Assembly: GCF_000003195.3 (NCBI RefSeq)
Contig: NC_012874.2
Location: 63,934,580-63,998,579, forward strand
DNA from: Sorghum bicolor
Taxonomy: Eukaryota; Streptophyta; Magnoliopsida; Poales; Poaceae
Reading direction: 5' to 3'
DNA length: 64,000 bases
Positions 36,055 through 47,328 of the stretch are shown here, in pieces. The translations under genes were made by a program, and so were the position numbers. Position 1 is the stretch's first letter. Each line of letters starts with the position of its first letter. Under the pieces are notes generated by a model that had not been told where the DNA came from, did no database searches, and saw only the letters and a list, made by a program, of their open reading frames with translations.

Positions 36055-37990
36055 TGTAAAATATATTGGAACGAGATACCTCATCTGGTACTTGGTACAT
36101 GTTAATATAGTACCCTTAGGCTTGTACAACAAGTTGATTACAAGAGATATACAGATCAGTAACAAACATGAGATCTCGCTAACAACCGTGATCTCCTAAC
36201 CACCATAACTATGGTGATTGAAAGCCCTAGTTTGGTTTTGGATAATTGATGAAACCCTAGTACTAACCTCTATACTAAGTGTGTGTGGACTTAATGAGGT
36301 TGGTACATGCCAAGTGATGGAGCAAGTGATGATCATGGTGATGAAGGTGATGACCACAAGATGATCAAGTGCTCAACTTGGAAAAGAAGAAAGAGAAAAA
36401 CAAAACCCTATGGAGATCAAGGCAAAGGTATTGCTTAGGGTTTTGGTTTTGGTGATCAAGACACCATAGAGGGTGTGATCACATTTAGGATAGATAGCCG
36501 TACTATAAAGAGGGGAATTCTTTGGCTAAGCGGTTATAAGTGCCACTAGGTGTCATTGTTCATGAGCATGCATTTAGATCCTAGTGAGCTAACTTAACTC
36601 CTTCAAAGAAAATGATTGTGAAAATGCTAACACACGTGCACATGTTGGTTTACACATTGTGGTGTTGGCACACTTTGAGAAGGAGGTGGAGTTTGAAAGG
36701 TAGAGAGAGGATGGGTTCGGACGATAGGCACCGGACACAGGCCTGTGCGTCCGGTGGTCCGTGTCCTGTGTGAGGAGGTATTGCAAACCTCTCTGCGCTT
36801 GAGTCCGGTGAGCACCGGACGCTCAGGGTGCGTCCGGTGGCTCGCGTCCGGTGACCCTGCAAGTTTGCAGAGCTCTCTGCGCACGGGTCCGGTGTGCACC
36901 GGACACGTCCGGTGGAAACTTGCTCAGTGTCCGGTGCACTGCAGGTTACCGTTAGACTCTGACACGCGGCTGACGTTGGAGCACCGGACGCTGGTGTTGA
37001 GCGTCTGGTGCCCCTTTAAGAGCGTCCGGTGACCCCATTTTTCGCCCAGTGAAAGAGCCAACGGCTCTATTTGTTTAAGGGGCTATAAATACGTGTTTGG
37101 CCGGCTTAGGGCACACTCCCTTGGCATTCTAACATACTTGACATCCTTGTGAGCCTAAGCAAACACCTCCCACTCATCTCCTTCATAGATTATACATCTT
37201 TGTGAGATTAGGAGTGATTCCAAGTGCATTTGCTTGAGTGATTGCATCTAGTGGCACTTGGGGATCGTTCTAGCTACGGTTTTCTTGTTACTCTTGGTGG
37301 TTGCCGCCACCTAGACGGCTTGGAGCAGCGGAGGAGGATTGGCACGAGTTGGTGATTGTTCGTGGCCATCTCTCGGTGATTGTGAGGGGTCTTGTACCTT
37401 CCCCGACGGAGAGCCGAAAGGTAACTCTAGTAGATTGCTCGTGTCATTGAGTTACCTCACTTGTGGGTAGGTTCTTGTGGTGTCTTAGTGAGGACGAGGT
37501 TCGTGCTACACCTCTTAGCCACCGAACCACCAAGTGTTGGTCGACACAACGGGGACGTAGCGTGCCGGCAAGCACGTGAACCTCGGGAGAAAAATTGTGT
37601 GTCTCTATTGTGATTGTTCATTGGATTTCTCCCGGTGTTTGGACTTCGTATTATTTATTGGTTCATCCCCTCTTCGCGGCGGTATAAAGTTCAAATCATC
37701 TCTTTTACATTCCCGCAAACTAGAGTAGCTTACTTACTTGTATAGAAACTTTAGGTATCTTTCTAGTGTAAGTAGTGACATAGCTCTTGTGTGCCTAGTA
37801 ATTATATCAACTAGAATTGTTGGATAGGTGGCTTGCAAACACCCCGTTAGAGCTAGAGCAAAAAGCTTTGCTTTGTTATTTACTAACCTCTTGCTCTAGT
37901 GAGTTTGTAGAATTTTTAAATAGGCTATTCACCCCCCCTCTAGCCATATTAGGACCTTTCAGGTGACTCAACTAACTCTATCTTCTAACA
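36055..37990 (-). repeat. Copia LTR (about 187 bp) split by an inserted element
   Basis: Read on the minus strand, the LTR starts TGTTAGAAGATAG at 37990, right after a purine-rich tract (GAGATTGAGGAGGAG, about 37991-38005). It is interrupted from 37961 to 36218, resumes, and ends in ATATTTTACA at 36055. It joins the 3' end of one copia copy (RNase H, 38004 upward) to the gag start of another (36016 downward). Confidence 0.85.
36219..37961. mobile_element. LTR-like 1.74-kb element (TGAAAG...CTTTCA) with repeated CCGGTG words
   Basis: The element begins TGAAAGCCCTAGTTTGG and ends CATATTAGGACCTTTCA. GGTGA flanks both sides (36213-36217 and 37962-37966), as expected for a 5-bp LTR-retrotransposon duplication. 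No internal genes occur, so it is a solo LTR or a short non-autonomous unit. Between about 36720 and 37035 it carries many GTCCGGTG/CACCGGAC words in both orientations. A sister copy is at 47329-49306. Confidence 0.82.
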
Positions 37991-38003
37991 CTCCTCCTCA
38001 ATC

Positions 38004-38804
38004 TCAACCTCCTACAAGGTTTAGATTGAACCTAAACTGTTTCATCTTGGCAGTGCTGATCGGTTTAGTGAAACCATCCGCTACTTGGTCATTTGAACTT
38101 ATGAACCGAATGTCTAACAGCTTTTGTGCCACCCTTTCTCTGAGAAAATGGAAAACTATATCAATGTGCTTAGTCCTTGCATTAAACACTGGATTCTACG
38201 ATAAATATGTAGCCCCAATGTTGTTGCACCATAACCTTGCTACTTTTGAATGTGGAATTTTTAACTTAGTAAGCAACTTCTGAACCCACATAACTTCTGA
38301 AGTGGCATTAGCTAATGCTTTATACTCAACCTCTATGCTTGACCTAGAGACTGTCAACTATTTTCTAGCACTCCACAAAACTAAATTAGGATCCAAAAAC
38401 ACCACAAAACCCCTTGTTGATCTTCTATCATCAGTACAACCTGCCCCATCTACATCACTGAATGCACTAACCACCATATAGGAGGACTTCTTAAAACATA
38501 GCCCCAGTGAGATAGTACCCTGCACATATCTCAGGATCCTCTTGACTGCACTCCGATGAACTATGCTTGGTGCATGCAGATACTGACACACCTGGTTAAC
38601 TGCATAAGAAAGATCAGGTCGAGTGAGAGTCAAGTATTGTAAAGCACCGACAACACTCCTATAGTTTAATGCAGCTTCAAGGCCGAGAGGAGAACCATCA
38701 TTCACACTTAGCTTTTCTGATACATACAAAGGTGTATCAATCGCTTTACTCTTATTCATCCCTATTCTCTTTAGTACATCTGCTGCATACCGCTGCTGTG
38801 ACAC
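38004..38804 (-). pseudogene. Ty1-copia RNase H region
   Basis: Minus-strand frames contain [44 protein letters not shown] and, after a stop, [16 protein letters not shown] and [10 protein letters not shown]. These are typical copia RNase H landmarks. In-frame stops and shifts make it non-functional. The purine tract and LTR follow immediately. Confidence 0.9.
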
Positions 38805-39600
38805 AACTAGGCCTTACTCTGTCCTCTTCACCTCCATCTCGAGGAAGTAATGAAGATCTCCCAGATCTTTGAGTGCAAATTCCTTCTCTAGATCCTTTAG
38901 TAGAGCTGATGTTGCTTCATGGGATGAGCTTGCAACTATTATGTCATCTACATAAACCAGAACAAACATGACTATGTGTCCTTTGTTGTAGTAGAATAGC
39001 GACATATCAGCTTTAGAAGGTGTGAAGCCCAACTGAACAAACTTACTACAAAGTCATGCATACCATGCTCGTTGTGCTTGTTTGAGCCCATAAAGAGCTT
39101 TATCAAGCCTACAAACAAACTCAGGCCTGTTCTTATCTCTGTATCCAGGTGGTTGATGCATATATACCTCCTCCTCAAGCACACCGTGGAGGAACACATT
39201 CTAAACATCAAGCTATCATAGGGACCAACCCCTTGGCACAACCACTGAAAGGATGAGCCGAATAGTGCCAGCCTTCACCACAGGACTAAAGGTGTCTTCA
39301 TAGTCAAGCCCATACCTTTGCTTGTAGCCCTTGGCAACCAAACAAGCTTTATATCGATCAATTGTGCCATCAGCATGTCACTTGATCTTATATACCCACT
39401 TGCAACCGATCACATTTTTACCTTATGGAGGCAGTACGAAACGCTAGGTTTGATTTTTCATCAACGCAAAATACTCACTGTCCATGGTAGAAACCCAATT
39501 TTGATCAGCAAATGCCTCATTAACAGAAGCTGGTTCTCCTGGTTCAACACCACTTGCCATACACCATCAAACTGTGCCATCTGAGTGCACCTTCCGTTTT
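38805..39600 (-). pseudogene. Ty1-copia reverse transcriptase, broken
   Basis: Minus-strand pieces include [34 protein letters not shown] and the catalytic [10 protein letters not shown], in order. Stops are present, including a TAG in place of Lys in the segment preceding [11 protein letters not shown]. It belongs with the RNase H at 38004-38804. Confidence 0.9.
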
Positions 39601-40193
39601 GTGATGCCATGCTGTAGACGTTTGGAGGGCCAGAGATGTTTTGGTGATGGAGCTGTCATAGGAGCCTCAACAAAGGTAGCATGTATCTCCTCCATAGAGG
39701 ATCCACCAAGGTGATCTTCGTCTGGGAACCTGTCGTGGGATCAGTCTATGGTAGCCTAGAAGCGGATTCGTCAGAGGTGGCTTCAGGCGACGGTGTAGAG
39801 GATCTCGGGCTTGGGACAGTGGATGATGCCTATATAGGATCACTGACCTCCACTTCAATCGCTGATCCTAAAGACGATCCCTGTCATGGCATAGACGACG
39901 CTAGGGGAAAGTTCCCACCTGAATCACCTCTGGGACTCGCGTCGCTGGTCTCTAGGCTTCCCAAACACATGAGATCATGAGAGTTTGACACTGTTTCTTC
40001 ATTATTTTCTTCCAAACTTGATCCTGCAGTATCAGATGCAATCAAGGTACTAGACGCCCCGTTAGTAGGATGAGAATTGTCATTCTTATCTACTAAAATT
40101 GCATTCCCAAACTCACTAAATGTTGGTGCAAGACCAGGAGAAAGAAGAGCAATTTTATCTCAAAGGCGAGAACCGACATTGGGATGAACCGAC
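39601..40193 (-). pseudogene. Decayed copia linker region upstream of reverse transcriptase
   Basis: This minus-strand sequence between the duplicated RNase H piece and the RT has no continuous frame. It is Ser/Pro/Asp-rich in places, as the integrase-RT linker of copia polyproteins usually is. Assignment is by position. Confidence 0.45.
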
Positions 40194-40643
40194 ATAGTGA
40201 AACCATCCGCTACTTGGTTATTTGAACTTATGAACCAAATGTCTAACAGCTTTTGTGCCACCCTTTCTCTGACAAAATGGAAAACTATATCAATGTGCTT
40301 AGTCCTTGCATGAAACACTGGATTCTACGATAAATACGTAGCCCCAATGTTGTTGCACCATAACCTTTCTACTTTTGAATGTGGAATTTTTAACTTAGTA
40401 AGCAACTTCTGAACCCACATAACTTCTACAGTGACATTAGCCAATGCTTTATACTCAGCCTCTATGCTTGACCTAGAGTCTGTCAACTGTTTTCTGGCAC
40501 TCCACGAAACTAAATTAGGATCCAAAAACACCGCAAAACCCCATGTTGATCTTCTATCATCAGTACAACCTACCCAATCTGCATCGGTGAATGCACTGAC
40601 CACCATACACGAGGACTTCTTAAAACACAGCCCCAGTGAGATC
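40194..40643 (-). pseudogene. Second copy of the copia RNase H 3' part
   Basis: It matches 38063-38512 over about 450 bp in the same orientation with only scattered differences, for example TCCGCTACTTGGTTATTTGA here and TCCGCTACTTGGTCATTTGA there. The minus-strand frame contains [12 protein letters not shown] and [15 protein letters not shown]. It is cut at 40643, where sequence related to 31678-31727 takes over. Confidence 0.88.
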
Positions 40644-40696
40644 GGCAGTGATGGGGGGATTCGTCTATTACTGATGGTTCTCGGTTCAAGAGATCA

Positions 40697-40847
40697 TGTA
40701 AAATATACTGGAACGAGATACCTCATCTGGTACTCGGTACATGTTAATATAGTGCCCTTAGACTTGTACAACAAGTTGATTACAAGAGATATACAGATCA
40801 CTAACAAACATGAGATCTCGCTAACAACCGTGATCACTAACAAACAT
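40697..40847 (-). repeat. Truncated copia LTR at the inner edge of arm B
   Basis: It matches the LTR at 36055-36200 (TGTAAAATATACTGGAACGA, CAAGTTGATTACAAGAGATA, GAGATCTCGCTAACAACCGT), with a short internal repeat of ACTAACAAACATGAGAT. It abuts the end of arm homology at 40848. Confidence 0.85.
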
Positions 40848-41203
40848 GAGATATTGACCTTATTTTAGCTAGGGCAAGCTCTATAGTGCAGGTTTTGCTC
40901 AAGAGGAATCGGATTGAGGGATGAAAAAAAGAGGTGGGAGTGACGAATGGACAGTTAGGGAAGAAAGTGATGATGAACCGATAATTTTTTTTTCTTTTTA
41001 ATGTCATATTATATAGGCACAAATACAATATAACACACTTGCAATTAAGGAACAAATTTTACGCACCGCCTTATGGTCCATGAATTAGCCACAAGGAGCT
41101 CATTTTACTAGGGCAACTTCTATGGCGGGTTTATAGTTTATATCATGCTTTGTATTAATTCCGTATATAGAAGTTATAGTCTTTTTGGTCGATGTTTGAA
41201 TTG

Positions 41204-42418
41204 TCAATTTCCCTCCAGTTCCAGGTTGCTTGGGGCGTGGAGCACCATGGTCTCAACTGTGATTCCCGGTCCAAAAGCCATCATCACTCCCCACTCCGGC
41301 GCTTGCCCTCCCTGCTTGGCCGCTGCTGCCCGACGGCGGCGCAACTCATCGAGCACGAAGATCACCGTGGTGCCACTCATGTTGCCAAACTCGCTGAGCA
41401 CATGGCGACTCGCCGCCAGTTTCCCGTCCTCCAGACGGAGCACTTCCTCGATGTTGTCCAGGATGGCACGGCCGCCGGGATGGATCGCCCAGAAAAGGTC
41501 GTTCCATGCGACGCTGACGCCGAGCGTGCGGAACGTGTCAACAAGGCAGCGTTCGACGTTGGACCCCAGCACGCGGGGCACCCGGCTGGAGAGGTGGTAC
41601 TCCATGCCGCATTTGCTGTACTGCATGGAGATGGCGTCCTCGGTCTCCGGTATCGTGGTCTGCGACGCGAACACCATCTCGAACAGCGGGCGCTCGGCAG
41701 GGGCGCCGACGGGGTCGGCGCCGACGATGACGGCGCCGGCGCCGTCACCGAACAAGGTCTGGCCGATGATGTTGTCGACGCAGCCTCCCTCGGGCCCGTA
41801 GAAGGCGATGAGCGTGAGCTCAGAGCAGGCGACGAGGACGCGCGCGCCGCGGTTGTTCTCGGCGAGCTCCTTGGCGAGCTGGAGCGCCCTCCCCCCGCCG
41901 TAGCAGCCGTGGAGGCTGAGGATGGTGCGGGACACCGTGGGGCGGAGGCCCAGGAGGGAGGCCAGGCGGCGGTCGCCGCTCGGGGCACGCGCGCCGGAGT
42001 AGGTGCTGAAGATGAGGTGGGTGATGTCGGTGGCCGGGCGGCCCCACTCCGCGATGGCCTTGGCGGCGGCTTTCGCGGCCAGCTCCGGGACGGCGGCGGA
42101 GGCCATCTCCACGCGCTCGTCCAGGGACGGCCGCTTGGGGTCGATGAAGCCCGGGTTGGCGGCCAGCAGCTCCTCGTTGAGGTGCAGGTAGCGCTGCCTG
42201 ATGCCGGACTTGTTGTGGTTGCAGATCCGGCTGAGCTTGGCCTTGAGGTCCGTGAGGTGCTCGCTGTTGGTGACGCGGAAGTAGTAGTCGGGGTAATCGT
42301 CCTGGGGCATGATGCTCGGAGGGTTCGCCGTGCCGATGGCGAGCACGGCGGCCGGCCCATCCGCGCGCTGCGCACGCCTCATCTCCTGGACGGTGGCCGC
42401 CGGCGGTGCGCTCCCCAT
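41204..42418 (-). CDS. ARS: Alkylresorcinol synthase-type type III polyketide synthase, right copy
   Basis: A 404-residue type III PKS whose predicted protein is identical to the gene at 29910-31124. It has the same intact triad (Cys172, His313, Asn346), the same GFGPG-like loop (AFGPG) and no visible intron. By family it makes 5-alkylresorcinols from long-chain acyl-CoA and malonyl-CoA. It is transcribed leftward, so the two genes converge across about 10 kb of transposon debris. Its promoter (42419 to about 43380) carries the same TATA box, CTAG-rich leader and CCCTT tract. Identity of CDS, promoter and 3' flank against diverged outer arms suggests recent homogenisation. Both copies look functional from sequence, and which is expressed cannot be told here. 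Confidence 0.95.
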   Translation of the reverse strand: MGSAPPAATVQEMRRAQRADGPAAVLAIGTANPPSIMPQDDYPDYYFRVTNSEHLTDLKAKLSRICNHNKSGIRQRYLHLNEELLAANPGFIDPKRPSLDERVEMASAAVPELAAKAAAKAIAEWGRPATDITHLIFSTYSGARAPSGDRRLASLLGLRPTVSRTILSLHGCYGGGRALQLAKELAENNRGARVLVACSELTLIAFYGPEGGCVDNIIGQTLFGDGAGAVIVGADPVGAPAERPLFEMVFASQTTIPETEDAISMQYSKCGMEYHLSSRVPRVLGSNVERCLVDTFRTLGVSVAWNDLFWAIHPGGRAILDNIEEVLRLEDGKLAASRHVLSEFGNMSGTTVIFVLDELRRRRAAAAKQGGQAPEWGVMMAFGPGITVETMVLHAPSNLELEGN

Positions 42419-43382
42419 GTGGTGGACTGGTGGTGGCTGATCAAGGGACAGATCGAGAGCAGCTAGCTAGCTAGCTAGAGGCCGGGCGCCCTAGCTAGGG
42501 ATGTATGGATGGCTGGCTGCGTGCGTCTTCGTGGTTTGGACAAGCAGGAGGACCCTGCGTCCTATTTATAGAATAGAAGAAACGTTATTACAGTGTATTG
42601 TGTACGACGACGTGCTTGTCTCGTTCAGTTCGCAGCGTGTTCCGCCAGGGACAACGACGTGCGTGCGTGTGTTTATATAAAATTATATAATCGCATGTGA
42701 TTACTAGCTAGTAAACACAAGTGTATCTTTTAATTTTTTTTCTTTCACTTCTCTGTTGTACGTAGTGTATCTTTTCAGATGATTCTGCTTGATCTGTTTT
42801 GCTTGTCTTCGTACACATAAAACAAATGGCAAACGCACCTGCAATTATTGTCTGCCCTTCGATCTGCTCACTACATGTATTTTTAGTTTTTGTAAAGCGT
42901 TTATTTAACTTTGATATTGAGATATGTCCGATCCATTCACACAACTGTTAATTACACAGCTCAAGCAAATCTTCTCGTATAATTAAAATACACTGCACGA
43001 TACGCCTGTGTATCCGCATACACACACGGCCGGGGGTTTATATACATACAATGCAAGAATATGGTGTATATTTTTAAAGCACTACCAGGGGAGGGAAGGG
43101 AAGGGAAGGGAAGGGTGGCAATCATATATCTGGTTCTATATGTATCAATACACACAGAATAAACTATTGTGAGGATCATATAGCATGCCGTAGCACTGGC
43201 ATATACGAAAATATGAAGAGGCAATTTTCTGATAATGCGTGGCATTAGGTAATCTGCTTGCTTTGTTTGAACCTAATTTATTGGATAAATGATGCTTTTG
43301 GTTGCTGTAATAAACTTGGTTTATCGGTCATATGGTGATCCTTCGTGGCTCAACAGAAACAATGCTATGGAACCTATCCTAA
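42419..43382 (-). promoter_or_regulatory. ARS promoter and 5' leader, right copy
   Basis: Mirror image of the left ARS promoter, including the (AAGGG)n tract at about 43090-43113. The nested MITE starting at 43383 lies about 965 bp upstream of the ATG, so this gene has a different distal upstream region from the left copy. Confidence 0.82.
42563..42570 (-). promoter_or_regulatory. TATA box, right ARS gene
   Basis: TATAAATA on the minus strand, 145 bp before the ATG (42418), in the same context as the left copy. Confidence 0.75.
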
Positions 43383-43938
43383 AGGCACTCATAATACAGA
43401 CTCTATCATAGAGTCTAAAGTTATTTATTATCTCGAACAATGTGGACTTAGAGTCTAAAGGCGTCCGCAATGGTGTTCAAATCGCTAGCTATTTGATCTC
43501 TAAGAAGAATGTTATTGGCTCTCATTAGCAATTTGCAAATAGCTAGCTTAGAAAGTCGCTAGCTATTAGAAAGTCGCTAGCTATTGTGGAGAGTATTGTG
43601 AGAGAGTTATTTCTAGAAGATTGTGCTAGATTAGCTATTTATGAGTCGCTAGCTATTTGATCTCTCTCCTCGATAGCCAATGAGAATGCTACTTTTTTAT
43701 TATTTTTATACGTCATCTAGCTAGCTATTTGTAAAGCGTTATTCAGAGCCAATAGAATTCCTTATAGCTAGCTATTTGATAACCATTGCGGATGACCTAA
43801 ATAAGACTTGGAGTCTTATTTTTTCTACATTTTTCTTCAATAAATATGCTGTCACATCAGCAAAATACCATAAATAATATGTAATTAATTGTTTTGGACT
43901 CTATGATAGAGTCTTGCATAGTTGCATTGTGAGTGCGC
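43383..43938. mobile_element. GGGCACTCACAATGCA-family MITE in arm B, with a nested MITE
   Basis: The element is 556 bp including the nested MITE. Ends AGGCACTCATAAT and ATTGTGAGTGCGC are flanked by TAA (43380-43382 and 43939-43941). It is related to 4626-5039. Arm A shows the empty site near 28945 (CTTTAATTAGGAT), so it inserted after the inverted duplication. Confidence 0.9.
43459..43797. mobile_element. Nested MITE (TCCGCAATGGT ends)
   Basis: The 339-bp element has ends AGGCGTCCGCAATGGT and ACCATTGCGGATGACC, with TAA duplications (43456-43458 and 43798-43800). The interior repeats AGCTAGCTATTTG-type words in both orientations. The target GAGTCTAAATAAGAC is intact in the relative at 4695-4709. 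Confidence 0.88.
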
Positions 43939-43941
43939 TAA

Positions 43942-44899
43942 TTAAAGTTTGGTTGCTGTTGTAGTTTCCATATTTTACTTTGTGACGAGTGTTTGTTGCT
44001 GAGTTTCACACTCTGGCACGTTCAACCTTTGGGCCCTTACTAGATCCTTTCACTTCCCCAATGCGTCGCCTGCCAGAACATGGTGCGCCAACCACTCACA
44101 CAATGGGTTATGGGCGCCTATCATCATCATGAGGGTGGCGTCGATGTTGCTGGTATCATAGTCGCTGACGAGCGTGAGGTCGAACAAGTGCTTGCACTTG
44201 TGGCAGCAGGAGAAGGGCTCATCTTAATTGAAGCACAACATCATATGACGGCTGTCGCTTGGTTGGAACTGCAGCAAGCATAGTTGTTCGATAGGTGTTA
44301 TTTAGTGTGTGCCTCCGGTGGCTCCGGTGGACTCAAAAACACAAAGATCATAGAGAGGATGCACAGTACGACCAGCGGCAGATGATCTTTATACTCAAAA
44401 GCACCTAAAATCGGGGTTACATTGGAGTGTAAGAGAGAGATTTTGTAGGGGATTGCTCACTGCTGATCCTGGAGACCTCGTCACCGCTCACCGGTGAGAC
44501 CTCTCCCCTCGTTGTAGAGGAAGAAGACATGTATTAATTGCTTGTTCTAGACTTGTATTTATATGTGGGCTATTGTACTAAATTCCTAAGACCAAGGATC
44601 ATGCACTTTTTAATTATTATATGCACTTGAAATTGATCATGCATGTACTTTGTAATGCACTTGGTATTACGAGTCGGTATTCCATACTGAGTTTTCGTAT
44701 ATCGGCCGTGTTCGACATAAATCCGCTCGAATTGGTTCGTTTTCGGAATTCTCGATATTTCGTAAGTTCGTGTTCGTTTTCGTGTGCGAATTTACCATTT
44801 TCGTTTTCGCATTTCAAATATAAAAGTAGAAAACAATTTAGGAGTTTTTCGACCGTTTTCATCTTTTTTTTTAACTACATGATTACTTCTTGGATATTT
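43942..44899 (-). repeat. Outer part of inverted arm B, first section
   Basis: Reverse complement of about 27753-28940 minus the hAT MITE, with many substitutions and small indels. No gene was recognised. It ends at CTTGGATATTT, where a 5.8-kb insertion begins; homology to arm A resumes at about 50673. Confidence 0.85.
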
Positions 44900-47323
44900 T
44901 GGGCACTAAGGTGCTGCGCTCCAGAACATTCAATTGGAACAGATTGGCTATGACTAGATTGCAACAAATACCAGGTCTAGAGCTTGACAGACCATTCTGT
45001 GAAGAAGAAGTGGAGATTGCAGTTCGCTATTTACCGAATGGGAAGGCTCTAGCTAGGGTCAGACGGCTTTACAAGCAACTTTTACATGGCCTGCTAGACT
45101 ATCATTAAATTCGATATCCTAGCTGCCTTCCACTACATCTAGATCCATCACTGTGGTGCCTTGGAATACATCAATGGTGCTCAGGTGGTACTAATTCCGA
45201 AGGTTGAGGTTGCGACAGAACCAAAGGATTTTAGGCCAATCAATCTGATACACTCCTTCACCAAACTCTTCACCAAGGTGTTAGCCATCAGGTTGTTTGT
45301 GTACACTGACAGCTTGATTGCATCGGCTCAAAGTACCTTCATCCGGAAGCGGTGTATCCAGGACAATTATATTATGTATGCGGCTTAGCCTGGCACCACC
45401 ACAGATAGAAAATACTCTGACATGTTTGATCAAACTGGACATCAACAAGGCCTTTGACACTATGTCATGGGAATACCTCCTGAAAATGCTAGCGCAAAGA
45501 GGCTTCAACACGAGGTGGACAGATTGGCTAGCGGCGCTGCTCAGAACCTCATCATCCTCTATGCTGCTCAATGGATGCCTAGGACTGCAAATAAAACATA
45601 TGAGAGGCCTGCGTCAGGCGACCCATTGTCGTCCTATCTCTTCATCATGGCCATGGATGTGCTCAATAGAATATTTGACTTGGCAACAGAAGACAGCTTC
45701 CTATCACCTCTCAAAGGATGCCAAGCTAGACTTAAATTGTCCTTATATGCAGATGATGTTGTGATTTTCACAGATCCAAAAAGAGAGGATTGCAGGTAAT
45801 GCAAGCCTTTGGAGAGGCTACTGGTTTAAGGATCAACATGGCCAAAAGCTCGGTAGCCATGATTAGATGTAGAGGAATAGACATGGATGAAGTCCTTAGG
45901 GATTTCACGGGAGTTACAGCAAATTTCCCAATACAATACTTAGGGTTGCCTCTCACTCTAGGGAGAACTCAACTGGTGCATCTTCAGTATATTCAAGTTC
46001 ATGCGAAGTCCAAAATGGGTGGCTAGCAAGGAAGATTGGTCACACTGGCAGGAAGGAGGATTAGGTGCATGCTTAGTTCATTACCAGTGTATCTGGTTAC
46101 TGTCATTAAGACTCCAAAGAAGTTCCTCAAGGAATTTGACAAACTTCGGCGCTGTTTCCTTTGGGATAGGGATAGGCAGCTCACTGGTGGCAAGTGCAAA
46201 GTGGCATGGACAAAAGTCTACACACCAGTTCTAGATGGTGGTCTTGGTGTCAAGGACCTTGAATGCTTCCATAGAGCACTGCGGCTGTGATGGCTCTGGT
46301 TTGAATGGGATGATAGAGATCGGCCATGGAGGAACTGAGAACTCCCAGTGGACAGTGTAGACCAATGCCTCTTTAACTCTACGACTATAGTGGAGTTGGG
46401 AAATCAATGTCGGGCGTGCTTCTAGAACTCTAGTTGGCTCAACAGTGATGCCCCATCGGAGTTATTCCTAGAACTTTTTAGGCGTAGCAAGCGAAAAAAC
46501 CGCTCGGTGGTTGATGCGTTGGCAGAACAAACATGGATCAAAGACATTGACCATAACATGAATCCACAGATTATTACCCGTTCTTGGATCTCTGAGGAAG
46601 GCTAGAAAATGTAGAGCTCATACCACTTCAAGAAGACCGAATAACGTGGCTACAATCATCAAACGGGCAATACTCAGCCAAATCAATATATAGCCTGCAA
46701 TTTAAGGGCGTCGGTGTCTGTGCTACGATTGAATTTACGTGGAGGATGAAAGCGTCGCCAAAATGCAGATTTTTCCTTTGGCTATTACTACAGAACAAGC
46801 TTTGGACAGCAGACAGGCTCCAGATTAGGCAATTAATGGCCAAACGAGTACTTTTGTTAGCTCTGTGTGCAGAATATAGAGACTGCGCTACATTTGTTTG
46901 TTGACTGCCCGGTGGTCCATTCAATATGGGAAAGAGTGGCAATCTGGGTCAGAATGTGGATCTTGTGGCCTATTAATTGGGGTAGAGAACGACGCTCCAG
47001 GAATGGTTTATCCACATGATAACCGCACTACCGTCAGCTATGAAGCAAAGGCTAAGATCGCAGATCATGCTCGTCATTTGTGAAGTGTGGTGTGTGAAAG
47101 GAATAGAAGGGTCTTCAGGAAAGAAAGCAAGAAGATTCAGCACATGGTGGAGGGCACATATGATGAAGCAAGAGCATGGGCATACGCTGGGAATAAAGGG
47201 CTGCAACTGGTGCTGCCACTGATTGATGATCATGGGGTTAGCTTGAATGGCCTGCCTTCGGTTAATGTTGTAGTTGACTCCTTCCAAAATGTAAATTAGT
47301 CTATATATGCAAATTAGAGATGG
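44900..47323 (+). pseudogene. LINE (L1-type) ORF2, broken, copy B1
   Basis: Reverse transcriptase landmarks appear in order across shifted frames: KDFRPINLIHSFTKLFTKVL (about 45220), KLDINKAFDTMSWEYLL (about 45440), GDPLSSYLFIMAMDVLNRIF (about 45620) and LSLYADDVVIF (about 45740). The C-terminal conserved region (KTPKKFLKEFDKLRR) and a zf-RVT-like stretch (PKCRFFLWL-type) follow to about 46900. Several frameshifts and stops show it is dead. From about 45936 it is paralleled by the copy at 54556. Confidence 0.9.
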
Positions 47324-47328
47324 CTAGG

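Larger units (their letters stand above)
40848..43382 (-). repeat. Inverted-repeat core, arm B
   Basis: Reverse complement of 28950-31480 with the two differences noted there. On the outer side near-identity ends exactly at the MITE inserted at 43383; beyond it the arms differ at many sites. Confidence 0.93.
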
